A stretch of 64,000 nt of DNA from Microcebus murinus (lineage: Eukaryota > Chordata > Mammalia > Primates > Cheirogaleidae). Within the stretch, counting starts at the first letter, position 1. Every line of letters starts with the position of its first letter. Both the position numbers and the translations under genes were made by a program. The notes beneath the pieces were generated by a model, which was not told the DNA's origin, did no database searches, and saw only the letters and a program-made list of their open reading frames with translations. This document shows positions 23,331-36,149 of the stretch, in pieces. The stretch is taken from assembly GCF_040939455.1 (NCBI RefSeq), contig NC_134110.1, positions 99,477,001-99,541,000 on the forward strand, read 5' to 3'.

Positions 23331-25494
23331 GGGACAAGTGACTAACTGTAAAAGGAGGCTGGTATATCAAATAAGGTAAGGAGTTGGTCATTTCACTATG
23401 AGAAATACAGTTCCGTTTGGGGAGAAGACAATTTTATGGTGGAATATCTTGTAATCATGAAAATTGGGAAAGTCTAGAATCTTTAAAAATAATACTTATT
23501 GTTTAAAAAGAGAAGAATGATACAGAAAGTCTGTTATTATAACCAACAGCCCAGTGAAATTTTCTTTTGTCTTTCACTGTCTGAACCTGGAACTCTTCTA
23601 TTGACCAGACATTGCTTTTTCTTCATTTCTGAACAAATGGGACCTTGAGTAAAAGAGATGTTTTCATTTCCTTTGCTGTTTTGTTTGTGGTGGTGTTTTT
23701 CATCAGGATATTGAGGACAGAATGGATCTTTTAAATTGGGGAGCAGGAGCATAGTGAATCCAACATGGTATATTGAATCCCTCACCCTGTTTTGTTTCAT
23801 TCTAAATTACATGAGGTGCTGATAGATTATTATCTTATAATAATTTTCAAGTGCTTCCTATTTTTCCACTTCTGCGCACTTTCCTCCGTTCCTGTGTTTT
23901 ATTGTGTCCGGTAAGTTGCTCTGGAAATGTTGGTCTAATTAAAATGGGTGGTCTTTGATCCTCACCTTGGGAGAAATAGATGTCCTGTTGCCTACTCAAC
24001 CTGCCTCCTTTCATCTATTTACTTCAGTATTTTTACATGTTGTTTTCAATTCTTAAGCCTATCTAATGTGTCCTCTTCTATCAAAATCATGGCAAAACTT
24101 CTTTTGGATCATCCTCGTACTTTTACAGACTTTTCAAATCTCCTTCTCAGCTTTTCCTTGCGGATTATACTCTCTCCCTTCAAAATGAACAAGAAATTTG
24201 AGGACTTTTTGCCTTCACTTTACAAACAAAGGCATGGAAATTAGCTCTGAAGTGCATACGTTGACCATTCTGCGTCTCTCAGTGTGTCTGTCTCCTATTA
24301 ACGGAAGAACTGCGGTCCCGGGACTAGTCCTGGCGAACTGCAGGCTGTGGAAAATCCACTTCCCATTTGATAGACCCTGTCTTCATGAGTTTCAGAAGTT
24401 TGTCTGTTTTCAAATCACATTCATTTAAAAATGTTTTCTGGTCCAGTTTTTGTTCTTTCAAGACACATGTTGCGTACTAAATTCTGCAAAAGTGATCAGG
24501 TTTCTAACATGGGCTCTGTGAAATATTGACACAATTCAAAGTTCTTACATCATCAGCCATTTGCTAATGTCTTCACATATAATATGAAATATTATGAACC
24601 TCATCTGTGTTGTTTCCTGTCACCTCCGGGCTGGGGAGGCGTGTGGCTCTCTGGGCCCCCTCCAGTGGTGGTTTCTAACTAGCCTTTTCTGTGTGAACGC
24701 TGTGGGGAGGGGGATGGGAAGGGCAAGGGAAATGGTAATAATGTCCATCAGTGGTTTCATCCCTTTTTGAAGATTGAATTTGAACAATAAATGCCAAAAC
24801 CAATATGAAAGTCATCAATTTAGGGGTACAAAAGAGCATTGATCATTGCTTTCTCAAAGCCCTGTGTGTTGTGTTCCACTTCCAGCATAATACTGAGGGG
24901 GGACAAGTTTCCAGCATCCGGATGGCTCTTTCAGAAACCCGCCCCCCAATCAGGACAGTCCTTTCTCTTTTGTGGTCAGAAACACACTAATGTGCAAAAA
25001 TACTTCATTTTTTTCCTGTGTCCCATCTTACTACACTGTATTGATTTCAGAGAAAGTGGTATTTTCCTTCAATTAAATAAAAACTGGAGTCATAGAGCCA
25101 CAATGGAAATATCTCCTATTCAGAATTTATGTGGGACCTTGAATAAGGACATTTATATAGCCAAGAAATCCCAAACAAAAGGGAGTCATTCTGTACAAGG
25201 AATTCTTAGTCTACTCCTAACCAATATTGATTCTTATAAAAATAATCAGAGTGAGCTAACATCTCTTGACCATAGTTTAATTTTATTAATCTGCCATTTT
25301 ATAATGTTTCATCTATCTTGAATTATTAAAGTAACTTATTCTTTTATACTCTAGTAAAACAGGCTACAGTTGTCCTTCTCTAAATCCATATTTATATTCA
25401 TATTATTTATATTCTTGAACCAAAGGTTTGCAGCATATTTTAAACCTACCTGTCTTGGTTTTATACACTATAACTAGTCAAGTCTGTAAGGTAT
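23331..25494. other. Long non-coding stretch, no feature recognised
   Basis: Unique-looking. The open frames 23948-24244 and 24839-25321 (plus) lack any protein-family signature and show no splice or codon pattern that would support a gene. Confidence 0.4.
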
Positions 25495-25976
25495 TGTGGT
25501 AGGCAGAATAAGGGACCCCCAAAGAAGTCCACATCCTAATTACTGGAACCTGTGCATATGTCAGGTTACAAACCAAAGGGGACTTCATGAGGTGGAAGAA
25601 ATTAAGTTGCTAATCAACGACTTTAGGGAGATTATCCTGGATTATCCAGGGGTCTGATACACTCACAGTAGACCTTAAAAATGGAAGAGGGAGGCAGAAG
25701 TGGAGAATCGGGGGGAAGCCACCCTGCTGGCTGTGAAGGTGGAGGAATGGGGCCAGGAGTGGAGGACGGTGGTGGCCTCTAGCAGCTGGCAAAGACAGGG
25801 AGGCAGATCTTCCCCTGGAGCTGTGGAAGGAACACAGCCCTGCGGCACCTTGATCTTAGCCCTGTGAGACCCGTGTCAGACTGGTGACCTGCGGAACTGT
25901 GAGGACACTAAGTCGTAGTGTTTTGAGTTCCTAAGTTTGTGGTAATGTGTTATAGCAGCAACGGAAAATTAACACA
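25495..25976 (+). mobile_element. Solitary ancient LTR (MaLR/ERVL type)
   Basis: A 482-bp unit starting 'tgtggtaggcagaataaggg' and ending '...aacaca' (TG...CA ends). Internal landmarks: 'gagattatcctggattatcc', 'ggcctctagcagctggcaaa', 'acaccttgatcttagccctg'-like text (25850-25866), and a 3' part 'aactgtgaggacactaagtc' then 'gtttgtggtaatgtgttata'. The polyadenylation signal AATAAA expected near 25905 is mutated. No internal viral genes are attached; this is a solo LTR left by recombination. No flanking duplication is visible. Confidence 0.65.
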
Positions 25977-26165
25977 GACGCTCATGGACTGTACGCATTC
26001 GTCCCTTCCCTGTCTGCTGACCACACTCGTTTCAGTCTGGAAGGCATAAAGATCGTGAGGACGGCTCTGTAGGAACTTTCCAGACAGTTAACAGGAGACA
26101 TACGCTGGGGCAGCGATGTTCCCCCAGAGCTGGAGTTTCTGAATGCAGTCTCCCTCCCGCTTTCC

Positions 26166-26258
26166 GGGCCTGGCGGGGGGCACGGGCCTGGCGGGGGCAG
26201 GGGCCTGGCGGGGGCACGGGGGTCAGGGGCCCGGCGGGGGGCACGGGCCTGGCGGGGC
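26166..26258. repeat. G-rich minisatellite, about five units of 17-18 bp
   Basis: Units of 'gggcctggcgggggcac' and close variants repeat about five times, with one degenerate unit at about 26217-26230. Runs of 4-6 G every 8-10 bases could form G-quadruplexes on the plus strand. It lies in a local CpG-containing island of about 200 bp. The frames through it are by-products of the repeat. Confidence 0.9.
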
Positions 26259-28319
26259 GAGACGTGCAGCTCCCGGTGCCCGTCGGGCTGCTGGAGGTCA
26301 CGGCCGCTCCACCCGCCCTCCTGCTTTAGCAGTGACCTTCCTGCTCGCTGTCGGTGGCATGTATTAATAATAATTTTCTGTCAATTCTGCTGGTATCAGT
26401 ACTCTCTAGAAGCTAATATTTGCTGAGAATAGCGAATATATTGACTTCATAGATTGTATTGCTCTCTTCAGATAAGGGCAGAAAATGGATCGAAATACTC
26501 ACACTGTACAATGAGAAAAGAACTCAGGAAATAGTGCCGATGATGTTCAGTGGTTGTGATCAAGAAAACAAAGAGGCACTTCAGAGCAATTAAAGCACTG
26601 CCTCTGTGGCGATAACGCCGGCATTTAATAGTGAAGAGCACGGTAGAAAAATGTGTCTTTGCCCTCAGCATCCAGCGTCTGAGGGGAGACAGTGGTAGGG
26701 GCGCGGTGGGGGGCTGGGCCTCTGGCCAGTACGGGTCTCACTTCAGAGGTCACTGTCACCCCTGGTGACACCTGGGGTCTCCCTGGCCTTTATTTCGAGC
26801 CCTGACTTGTGCCTCTGGTGTCACCTGCTGGGACCTGACTCTGCAGCTGCATGCTCTACAGGCACAGAACACATTTCCGAAGTGCAACTCTCCCCCCTCC
26901 CTGCCTCCCCTAAACTCTCGTGGCCCCATTTGCCCCGCCTCTGTTCGGCAGCCACAGACCCCGGGGCGTCCTAGCCTCCCCTGACAGTCCGGTCACAGGT
27001 CTGGGGTATGTGGCTTTCCAGTGTCCTGAACTGCATCCTGCTCCCCATCTGTGCCTCCCGAGCACAGGCCCTGCACCGCCAGCCCTTCCAGCCCCTTCCT
27101 CCTGCTGTCCCCCCAGGGCCCCCAATACACACGTACTGTCATTAAGATTCTTCCCCCGACCCTTCACTTACAGGATAGGGGGCCTTTCTTTGGAAGCTAC
27201 TCATCCTTTCTCTGCCTCAGTTTCCTCATCTCTAAAATGGAGACCATAATACTTTATTTTCAAAGAGATAACATATTTCCATCACTCAAAATATCAATCC
27301 AGTGTGACAACTCTTCCTCCCACGCCTGCCCCACCTATCCAGTTGCTTTCCTGCTCCAAATTGGTAACAATTTTTATATTTTCTTCTGCATCCTTTCAGT
27401 TTCTTTATGCAAATAAAATATATACATCCACACACCTGTATGTATATACATATATATAAGATTTTTTAAAGTTCCCCCTTTCTTACAGCGAGAAACAAGA
27501 CCCGGAGTCAAAAGCATTTGGGAAAGGAAAAGAATGCTTGTGCAAAAGTACAAGTGGGCTGAGGCCAAGTTTAAAATAGCACAGGTATTTAAAACCACAT
27601 GCACAGCACCACCAGATTTATTAAGTTTACGGTTTGCATGTTCATAAAGAAAAACAGCAGTTTTCTCATGTGATTATTGTTATTATTAAAGGCCATGACA
27701 CATTTTCAGATATCAGCAATGGAAAAGCCAGGGATAAAATGGTTTTTGTTAGGATATCAGAAATTTATGAGAAATGTTCAAGGTTTCATTTATTTGGGGA
27801 GTGAGAGCTGGACAGTTGACCCTTTGGGTTTTTGATGGTTGGCTGGTTTGGTTTCAGTGTTCAATGTGATCGTTCAGTTTTCTCTTCCCCTGACTGTGGA
27901 ACGTGCCTATTCATCACGGCAGTGGGGAAAGATGTCAGTGCTGCTGCCACACACATTTTGCAGCTGAAGTAAATACTTTTGTTACTTGAGTTAATACGAA
28001 TGCTCACTTCCTGACCTCTTCTAGTCCCAGGGCATGGAACTACTGCCAGTGTCACCCTGGCAGCTGTCCTGTCCCTACTCACCCATGCACTCAGCTGATA
28101 GGTGCATTTGCACTTGGAGTCCCCTGAGCAGTCCCCCTCCAGGAGCTGTGGTGAAGCTTGGATGGGTGCTGCAGGCTCACTGAGATCTGCTTCTGCCTGG
28201 CACATGGGCTCCACCAATATTTGCTATTGCTGCTGTTAGCAAGACCTTGCTCCTCCTTAGTTCCCTAGGCCACTGTCTAAATACACTTCTTCCTCCACTG
28301 TCTTGTACTTCATTCACTA
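26259..28319. other. Long non-coding stretch, no feature recognised
   Basis: GC-rich at 26,690-27,180, AT-rich after. Chance frames in the GC-rich part on both strands carry no domain. The (TA/CA)-rich spot at 27,418-27,460 is low-complexity. Confidence 0.4.
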
Positions 28320-28535
28320 TCAATGCAAAAATATATATAGCTTTAGAACATGTGGCATTGTTTCATGCTTTATGCCTTTGACTGTGTTGTCCCATCCTCT
28401 CCACTGTTTCTCTAACACTTTTTCTAGTCTCCTCATGGAAGATCTGACTTTTATTCTTACGGTGTTTCCCTCATCTCTGTAACCCCACCACCTAGTGCAG
28501 TACTGGACACATTGTAAAAAATGTTTGTTGAAGTC
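28320..28535 (+). repeat. L2 LINE 3' fragment (tentative)
   Basis: 'cccatcctctccactgtttc', 'gtaaccccaccacctagtgc' and 'gtactggacacattgtaaaa' plus 'atgtttgttgaa' match the L2 3' end order. Confidence 0.4.
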
Positions 28536-28761
28536 TCGCAGATCAGCTACAGGCCAGGCACAATAGCCTTTCCCAAACATGCTGGAGTTGTAAGGCAATG
28601 CCCCCAATTAAGAATATAATTGCTTAATCCAATGACAAATTTCATTTTTCATGTTAGACAATTTTTTTTTAACAATGGAGACACTGAAAAAATTTCTTCT
28701 AGATTTTTTGCACAAGTCCATTATCCTAAGATGTTAAACTTCCTGGCTTTTATAAATTGGT

Positions 28762-28898
28762 TTCTTTTTCTTTTCTTTTCTTGAGATAGAGTCTCACTCT
28801 ATTGCCTGGACTAGAGTGCCGTGGCGTCAGCCTAGCTCACAACAACCTCAAACTCCTGGGCTCAAGCAATCCTTCTGCCTCAGCCTCCTGAGTAGCTA
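28762..28898 (-). mobile_element. Alu right-arm fragment, minus strand
   Basis: T-rich start (reversed tail), then 'gagatagagtctcactctat', 'ggcgtcagcctagctcacaa' and 'gcctcagcctcctgagtagc'. The 'cgtcagcctagctcac' text is the strepsirrhine form. It stops after the right-arm middle, so it is 5' truncated. Confidence 0.85.
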
Positions 28899-29184
28899 TA
28901 GGTCAGTGTCTATTTAGAGTAAAAGCAATTGTGCAAAGGGATCTTGATCCACCTAAAAGAAGACCAAAGCTGCATTCTGTATTCAGCTCCTTCCAAAGAA
29001 GGATGTTGCTTGCACCAGAGATAAAGGATGAGGACCACATCTTCCGTATCTTAGAGTGTCCAGGGCCTCACAAGTGCTTGGCATAAAGGCATTCAGCAAT
29101 GCTTATGAAAATCTAATTGAACATTTCCTTTAGGAAAAAATAAAGCAAGCATCCTGTGATTGTAGGTTAATTCCTACTACCCTC

Positions 29185-29816
29185 TGTCAATAGAAAAGAC
29201 CTCAAACTCTGTAAAATAACTTAAAGAGATTTATTCTGAGCTGAGTATGTGCAACCATGGCCCAGAGAGCCACTCCCAAGAAGCCTTGAGCAAGTAGTAT
29301 CCCTGTGGTTGGGTTATAGTTTGATTTTATACATTTCAGGGAGAACAGGAATTACAAGTAAAGTGATAAATCAATACATGGAAGATGTACATTGGTTTGG
29401 CCCCAAAAGGCCAGACATCTCGAAGGCAGGGGGGATTACAGGTTTTAGGTGGGTTTAAAGATTCTTTGATTAGTAATTGGTTAAAGAAATGAAGCTTTGT
29501 CTAAAGGCGTGGAATGTTTTAAGATAAGGAGCTCTGTTAATCAGAGAGGAGTCGGACATACACTCAGACTCAAGTGATGTGTTAAGTACATTGAGGACCT
29601 GCAGGTGTGCTTTATACTTTGTCTTGCAAAGCCTTAGGCCTTTAATGAGTTACAAAGGACATCTCTAGGAAGGGAAAGGGGCATGACGGGCATGCTGACC
29701 TCCCTTTTCATGGCCAGAAACTCAGCTTTAGGGTATTTCTGGAGTCTGCTTGGCTAAGAGGAGGCCCATTCAGTCAGCTGGGGGGGGGGGAGCTTAAGAT
29801 TTTATTTTAGTTCACA
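29185..29816 (-). mobile_element. Ancient ERV-type LTR, minus strand
   Basis: On the plus strand it begins 'tgtcaatagaaaagacctca' and ends 'ttttattttagttcaca'. 'gagatttattctgagctgag' near the left end is the reverse of a region with AATAAA, which puts the LTR's 3' end on the left. Further landmarks are 'ttgattttatacatttcagg' and 'tacattggtttggccccaaa'. I recall this type from old mammalian ERV LTR families (MER21- or MLT2-like) but will not fix a name. It contains an 11-G run at 29780-29790. No viral genes adjoin it. Confidence 0.55.
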
Positions 29817-31620
29817 TCTCCATCCATGATTCAATGGGCCCGTGTCATAAGGTGTCGTGCAGTACAAAAGTAAGGGGAGGAAGACCAGGGGCTGAGCCTG
29901 ATAAATCTGATTTATCAGATGGCTGAAGTAGTAACTGTCTGTCACCAGTCTCTCCCAGTTGACAGGACAATCCTACACCAGTTAAAGGTAATTCAGGGAT
30001 GGTTTGTCATTTAAGAGGCTCAGGATGGGACTGATGAGCAGTACCAGAAACACCTCGCAGAGTAGCACACAACACGGCTGTACTGTCTCCACCACGACCC
30101 AGTGTCATGGCCTGTTCACCTCAGGTTGTTCTCTGGCATCTCATTAGGAATCTCAAGCTCCTCCTTGGATGAGAGGACAGTCAAGAGCAATGTGACTACG
30201 GCAGTAGGTCTTTCAATGGTGATCTGGCAGAAAGGAATTTCACTATTAGACTTCAGAATTTTACAGACATACACGCACGTTAATGTTAAATGGTGTAATT
30301 CAAAATAACAAGCAATAAAATGCTGTTGCTTTGGGCTTAGAATACACCCAAAGATAGTATTTTGAACATCATTATCATTTACATGAGATTTGTCCAGATG
30401 AGGGCATGGTGATCTGTGAATAATTAGAGATTTAAAACCAAATTTTCACCTGATGGTTGAAGAGGTTTTTAAGATATTGTTATGGGAAGCTTATGTTTCG
30501 TAACTGAAAGTTTTAATAGAAATTGGCTTTGTCAGAAAGCAGTGTTATACTAAGTATTTTGGTTGCTATGGAGTCAATTTAGGCAGATTATGAATAATAT
30601 AAGAATAATATAAGTTTTAGCTTCCAAAGACCTGGTACCCTGGGTAAGAGATGCAGCTACTTAAAAAATGAATGCTGACTAAAGTTTTAAATGTCCAGTT
30701 TTGTAACTGAAAATTCCTGCTGAAATAATCAAGATTTATGCTTGGTCATTCAATAACTCAAGAAGCCTTCTTTGGGCACTTTGCTACATGTCCAGAATTG
30801 TGTCAGATGCCAGTCCCATGAGGAAATTGCATCCTATACAGAATTTCAGCTTTCTTAATGGGTAGGGCAGTGCTATGTAAATAGAGATATAAAAGAATAT
30901 CAGCACCAGTGGAACAGAAATAAAACATTACACTTGATTATATTCTAGGTTAGGTTTTGTTTATAAAGAAAAGATCTGCCTTTGACCATACCAGTGTGTA
31001 AAAATATTTAAAGTAAATAGGAGTAACTAAAATAATCATACATCCATTCTGTGAGTGGTACATAAAGTTCTAGGGAAAGTGCACATTTAGATATTTGGGG
31101 ATGGAAGATCCCATTTGATTACTTACTACAATTAGGAAAATAGGTTAAGTCACTTAATAGTCACTTTGCACTCCACAGAATGCAGTCTTAACATCTATAA
31201 AAATGTGAGATTTTTTTTCTCTCTGTACTCAGGAGATATGGAGTTGAGACTCCCTTCTAAAGCTTGGGACAAGCACACATGCTCATTATAAGTTACCTGA
31301 TGAAACAAATCATAGATATGCATGTGGCCAATGACAAAATGCAGATCTATATTGTCAGACTGAAATAGAACAAATTGTCCATAATCACTAATATTTATCT
31401 CTGGCATGTGGAGCTTACATTACATCATTTTTAAGGAGCTAAGCAGTGGGTGTTCTATGAATACAGCATCCTGGGTTGGGGTATGCACACTGCCACATAG
31501 ACAGGTTGTCACTGAAAGAGTTCACAGCAGAGCTGCTCTGCCAGCCTTTCGTCCTGTGCACAGTTCCCAGGTGCTGAGAGGTAGAGTCCCCCACTCCATT
31601 GCATGCCAGGGAATGGTGTA
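29817..31620. other. Long non-coding stretch, no feature recognised
   Basis: AT-rich. A piece at 30,745-30,860 ('tgctacatgtccagaattgt') may be a trace of the L2/MIR-type 'tgtgccaggcactg' module. Frames 30102-30308 and 31195-31407 have no family signal. Confidence 0.4.
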
Positions 31621-31627
31621 GTGTGTG

Positions 31628-31661
<34 letters not shown>

Positions 31662-31662
31662 C
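31621..31662. repeat. (GT)n microsatellite
   Basis: About 21 GT units with one GC interruption near 31633; likely length-polymorphic. Confidence 0.97.
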
Positions 31663-32624
31663 ACGTGCATTTATGCAGGAAGTTACCCAGTTAATTATGA
31701 TTATCACGTGGTGGAAGCACAAATGAAGCCACTCTTTCTGAAAGAAATCCACTTGATATACGGTAGGCACCAGACAGTCACAAGGGTTGTTCCTACAGAC
31801 CTTTGTCAATGTCCAAATTCTCATATATGGACAGGATTCTGACTTTGATCTGACTTTATTTCTCTATTGAGATTCATGTGTTTCCTGTCCAGAGCCTCAT
31901 GTATACCTCAGTATACTTTTCACATTTATTGAAACTTTCTCCCAGAAGATGGTTCTTTTTCCCACACATAAATAATGGCCTGATGAGCTCAGGAGACGCA
32001 GGAGCTGGGGGTGATGGCAATGGCCGAGCTGTGGCAGGGCTGATCAGTTATCTTACTCCCTGCCTCATCCACACCGACATCTGTCTCGTGCAAATCACCA
32101 CAAGGCAAATTTGTGCTCAAATTCCAAAGTACCCAATGTAACTGCCTAATAATTTTCAGATAATCACAAGCAGAAATATTAAATCCATAAATGTCAATGG
32201 TTTACCCTTCTTAACTACAAGACAACCTGACCTTCCATTCCTGGGATGCCAAATAACACAATGAGGTATTGGGCTCCCACCCAGGGCCATCTCAGACACA
32301 GCTGGCAGCACGTGGGAATGTCACGAGGAGGACCTGTGCCCACCTGTGGACTCCTCACAGAGCCCCCCACGCAGGGTCTCTGCCCAGCCTTAGGAGCGGG
32401 CTCCCCAACTCGAGTTAGCTCTGCGTGTCCCAAGGCGGGCAGTGGGAGACATGTTCTCCTTGTCATTCCTTGTAGACAGTGTTCACTAACACCAACTGAG
32501 GAGATGTCATTGTTCTGAGTTATAAATGTCACATTGCTTCTTTCCCAGAGGGCTTGGTTTTATAGCATGGATATTGTGAACTTTGAGATGGTTCCCATTT
32601 GTTTTGCATTTGCTATGGTTGTTC
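31663..32624. other. Non-coding stretch, no feature recognised
   Basis: The GC-rich section at 32,260-32,470 holds opposed chance frames (32215-32532 minus, 32246-32518 plus) with no recognisable domain. Confidence 0.4.
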
Positions 32625-33180
32625 TTTTTTTTTTTTTTTTCAAATAATTTTAAACTTATGGGAAGTTGCAAAGACAATACAGACTTTTCCCATGCACTCT
32701 TCTTCCAGTTTCCACACAGATAACATCTTATATGACCGTGATACACTTGCCAAAATGGAGAAGATTTCACTAAACTATCATGTTTTTACACAATGTCTTT
32801 TTTTCTCTTCTAGGATTTCATTTATAACATATCCTGTATTTATTCATCCTGCTCCCTTAGTCTTCCGGTGGTCTGTGGCATTTTCTGTCTTTCCTTATTT
32901 TTCATGATCTTACCAGTTTTGTGAAATATTGATAAGGGAATTTCTAGAATATTCCTTAATTTGGGTTTGTGTGATACTTTTCTTCTGATTAGACTGAAGT
33001 TATTGGTTTTTGGAAAGAAGATCACAGAGGTGAAGTGCTCTTCAATTCATATCACATTATAAGGTACAAAATATCAACATGACTACTCGCTGGCGATATT
33101 AACCTTGAACAATTGGTTAAGGAAGTTTTCTCTAGATTTCTCCACTATAAGATAATTATATTTACCCTTCCATATTCTAT
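32625..33180 (-). mobile_element. Old L1M 3' UTR fragment, minus strand
   Basis: Starts with an 18-T run (reversed tail). The succession 'tcaaataattttaaacttat', 'ttaatttgggtttgtgtgat', 'agaagatcacagaggtgaag' and 'ttaaccttgaacaattggtt' reproduces the reversed 3' UTR of an old L1M family. Non-coding, about 20-25% diverged. The younger L1 lies immediately to its right. Confidence 0.6.
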
Positions 33181-33203
33181 TTCTTCCATATTCTTTTTTT
33201 CCC

Positions 33204-35625
33204 CCTTTTTTTTATTTCGGCATATTATGGGGGTACAGATTTCAAGGTTTCAATAAATGCCCCTTTCCCCGCCTCTCCCCAAAAGTCTGAGTCTCCATCA
33301 TGACCATCCCCTAGATGGTGCACATCTCACTCATTATGTATGTATATACCCGCCCCCTTCCCCCCTCCCACCTGCCCAATACCCTATTACTGTAGTACCT
33401 ATGTGTCCACTTAGGTGCTACTCAGTTAATACCAGTTTGCTGGAGAATATATCTGGTGCTTGTTTTTCCATTCTTGGGATACTTCACTTAGTAGTATGGG
33501 TTCCAGCTCTAACCAGGAAAATAGAAGATGTGCTATATCACCATTGTTTCTTAGAGCTGAATAGTACTCCATGGTATACATATACCATATTTTATTAATC
33601 CATTCTTGGATTGATGGGCACTTGGGCTGTTTCCACAGCCTTGCAATTATGAATTGTGCTGCTATAAACATTCGAGTGCAGGTGTCTTTTTTGTAGAGTG
33701 TCATTGGATCATTTGGGTAGATGCCCAGCAATGGGATTGCTGGATCAAATGGTAGATTCACTTGTATCGCTTTAAGGTATCTCCATATTGCTTTCCACAG
33801 AGGTTGAACTAGTTTGCAGTCCCACCAGCAGTGTAGGAGTGTTCCTCTCTCTCCGCAACCACACCAGCATTTATTGTTTGGAGATTTTTTTATAAAGGCC
33901 ATTCTCACTGGGGTTAAGTGATATCTCATGGTGGTTTTGATTTGCATTTCCCTGATGATTAGAGATGTTGAGCATTTTTTCATATGTTTGTTGGCCATGC
34001 TTCTGTCTTCTTTAGAAAAATTTCTGTTCAAGTCCTTTGCCCACTTTTTAATGGGGTTATTTGATTTTTTTCTTCCTGATTTTCGTGAGTTCTAAGTATA
34101 TTCTAGTTATCAGTCCCTTATCGGATGCATAGGATGCAAAAATTTTCTCCCATTCTGTAGGTTGTCTGTTTACTTTCATGACTATTTCTTTGGCTGTGCA
34201 GAAGCTTTGTAGTTTGATCATGTCCCATTTATTTATTTTTGTTGCTGCTGTGATTGCCTTTGGGGACTTCTTCATAAACTCTTTGCCCAGGCCGATGTCT
34301 AGGAGAGTGTTTCCAACTTTTTCCTCTAGAGTTCTAATAGTTTCATACTTTAGGTTTAAGTCTGTTATCCAGCGTGAGTTGGTTTTTGTGAGAGGTGAAA
34401 GGTGTGGGTCCTGTTTTAGCCTTCTACAGGTGGCTATCCAGTGTTCCCAGCACCATTTATTGAAGAGGGATTCTTTTCCCCAGCGTATGTTTTTGTCTGC
34501 TTTGTCAAAGATTAGATGGCTATATGAGGATGGTTTTATATCAGGATTCTCACATCTGTTCCACTGGTCAATATTCCTATTTTTGTGCCAATACCATATT
34601 GTTTTAATTACTACAGCTTTGTAGTATAGTTTGATATCTGGCATATTAATGCCTCCCATTTTGTTTTTGTTGCCTAGAATTGCTCTTGATATTCGGGGTC
34701 TTCTTTGGTTCCATACGAAGCGTAAAATTATTTTTTCTATATCTGTGAAGAATGCTGATGGGATTTTAATAGGTATTGCATTGAATCTGTAGATCAGTTT
34801 GGGTAGTATAGACATTTTGATGATATTGAGACTGCCGATCCACGAGCATGGTATGGATTTCCATCTGTTTACATCCTCTGCTATTTCCTTCCTCAGTGTT
34901 TCATAGTTCTCCCTGTAGAGGTCTTTTACGTCCTTGGTTAAGTATATTCCTAGGTACTTTAATTTCTTTGTTGCTATTGTGAAGAGAATTGAGTCTTTGA
35001 TTTGGTTCTCAATTAGATTGTTGTTGGCGTATATGAATGCCTCTGATTTCTGTGAATTGATTTTGTATCCTGAGACTTTACTAAATTCATTGATCAGTTC
35101 CAGGAGTTTCTTGGTTGAATCTTTGGGGTTTTCTAGATACAATATCATATCATCAGCAAACAGTGAAAGTTTGATGTCTATTGCCCCTATTTGGATACCT
35201 TTGATTCCATTTTCCTGTCTGATTGCTGTAGCCAAGACTTCCAGCACTATGTTGAACAGAAGTGGAGATAGTGGGCAGCCTTGTCTGGTTCCAGTTTTAA
35301 GTGTGAATGATTTCAATTTTTCCCCATTCAGTATGATGTTGGCTATGGGTCTGTCATATATGGCTTGTATCATTTTGAGATATGTCCCTTCTATGCCTAT
35401 TTTCTTAAGTGTTCGTATCATGAAAGGGTGTTGAATTTTGTCAAAAGCTTTTTCTGCATCTATTGAAAGAATCATGTGGTCTTTGTTTTTGCTTCTGTTT
35501 ATGTGGTGAATTGCATTTATAGATTTACGTATGTTGAACCATCCCTGCATCCCTGGGATGAAGCCCACTTGGTCGTGGTGGATTATTTTTTTTGATAAGT
35601 GTCTGGATTCGATTAGCTAAGATTT
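33204..35625 (-). mobile_element. L1 retrotransposon, 5' truncated, 2.4 kb, minus strand
   Basis: The reversed A tail (T-run at 33204) is followed by a short 3' UTR ('tcggcatattatgggggtac') and then roughly two thirds of ORF2 up to 35625, where the element stops within the coding region. The low number of disruptions suggests a fairly young, strepsirrhine-lineage copy. The target-site duplication is not resolvable in the T-rich flanks. Insertion was next to an older L1M tail. Confidence 0.92.
33426..35625 (-). pseudogene. L1 ORF2 fragment: reverse transcriptase and C-terminal domain, two frameshifts
   Basis: The main open frame (35568 to 34057, 503 residues) carries the reverse-transcriptase core: 'SIDAEKAFD' at residues 35-43 (first catalytic Asp), '[13 protein letters not shown]' at 94-106 and the active-site 'FADD' at 137-140. 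The second frame (34031 to 33426) carries the C-terminal domain with an intact CX3CX7HX4C motif. They are split by one extra A in the A-run near 34067-34073. A further extra base in an A8 run at about 35586-35593 breaks the frame upstream. The endonuclease domain is missing by truncation, so no active protein can be made. ORF2 normally nicks DNA and copies L1 RNA into it. Confidence 0.93.
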
Positions 35626-36149
35626 TTCTTTATCTCTAGAAAGCTGGCTTTTTAAAAGTGTGATGTCCACAGCTTCCTCGCTCATCTCCAGTGTCTTTCC
35701 CTCAGATCACACTGGCGAGAGCAGTGTAGATAGCCAAGGACCAAAGTCCCACCAGGACCAGCCTTAGCTTACTTAGAGACACTCACTACCCTGTGGAGGT
35801 TCTCCAAAATTTATATTATCAGGGATTGAAACAAACCCCTTTAATAGCGGTGATTTCTCAGGAAGAGAAACCACTGTCAGCAATTTTTGCATTGCCCTCT
35901 GGTTTTTCCAAGGTTGCGCACGTTCTTGTGCTTGTGCGCATACAAATAGACACAGTGGGAAGAGGCATGAGAGACCTTCTAAGAAAATTGCCACAAAACA
36001 GAGAATGTTATTCCTTACATTTATTGCACAAGTGGATGGGTTCTTAAAGGTCATATAGTTCAAGCCTCTCAGTGTCTTGGTCAAGTAATAGCTTAGAGGT
36101 GTTAAACAACCTAGTTGGGTCAGTTTCAAAGATCACCCATACCTGTAAT
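35626..36149. other. Non-coding stretch, no feature recognised
   Basis: The open frames 35773-36129 (minus) and 35793-36047 (plus) overlap and have no recognisable family. Confidence 0.4.

Noticed and set aside
29780..29790. 11-G run (and the 11-C run at 39393-39403) as a structural signal
   Set aside because: Isolated homopolymers are common and length there is error-prone; a single run cannot form an intramolecular quadruplex.
25495..29816. The two LTRs at 25.5 and 29.2 kb as ends of one provirus
   Set aside because: They differ in sequence and orientation, and no gag, pol or env-like sequence lies between them.
31522..31842. Opposed frames with Thr-His or Val-Cys repeats
   Set aside because: Translations of the (GT)n microsatellite.
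34178..35434. Plus-strand frames of 148 and 166 codons
   Set aside because: Antisense shadows of the L1 ORF2 fragment on the minus strand.
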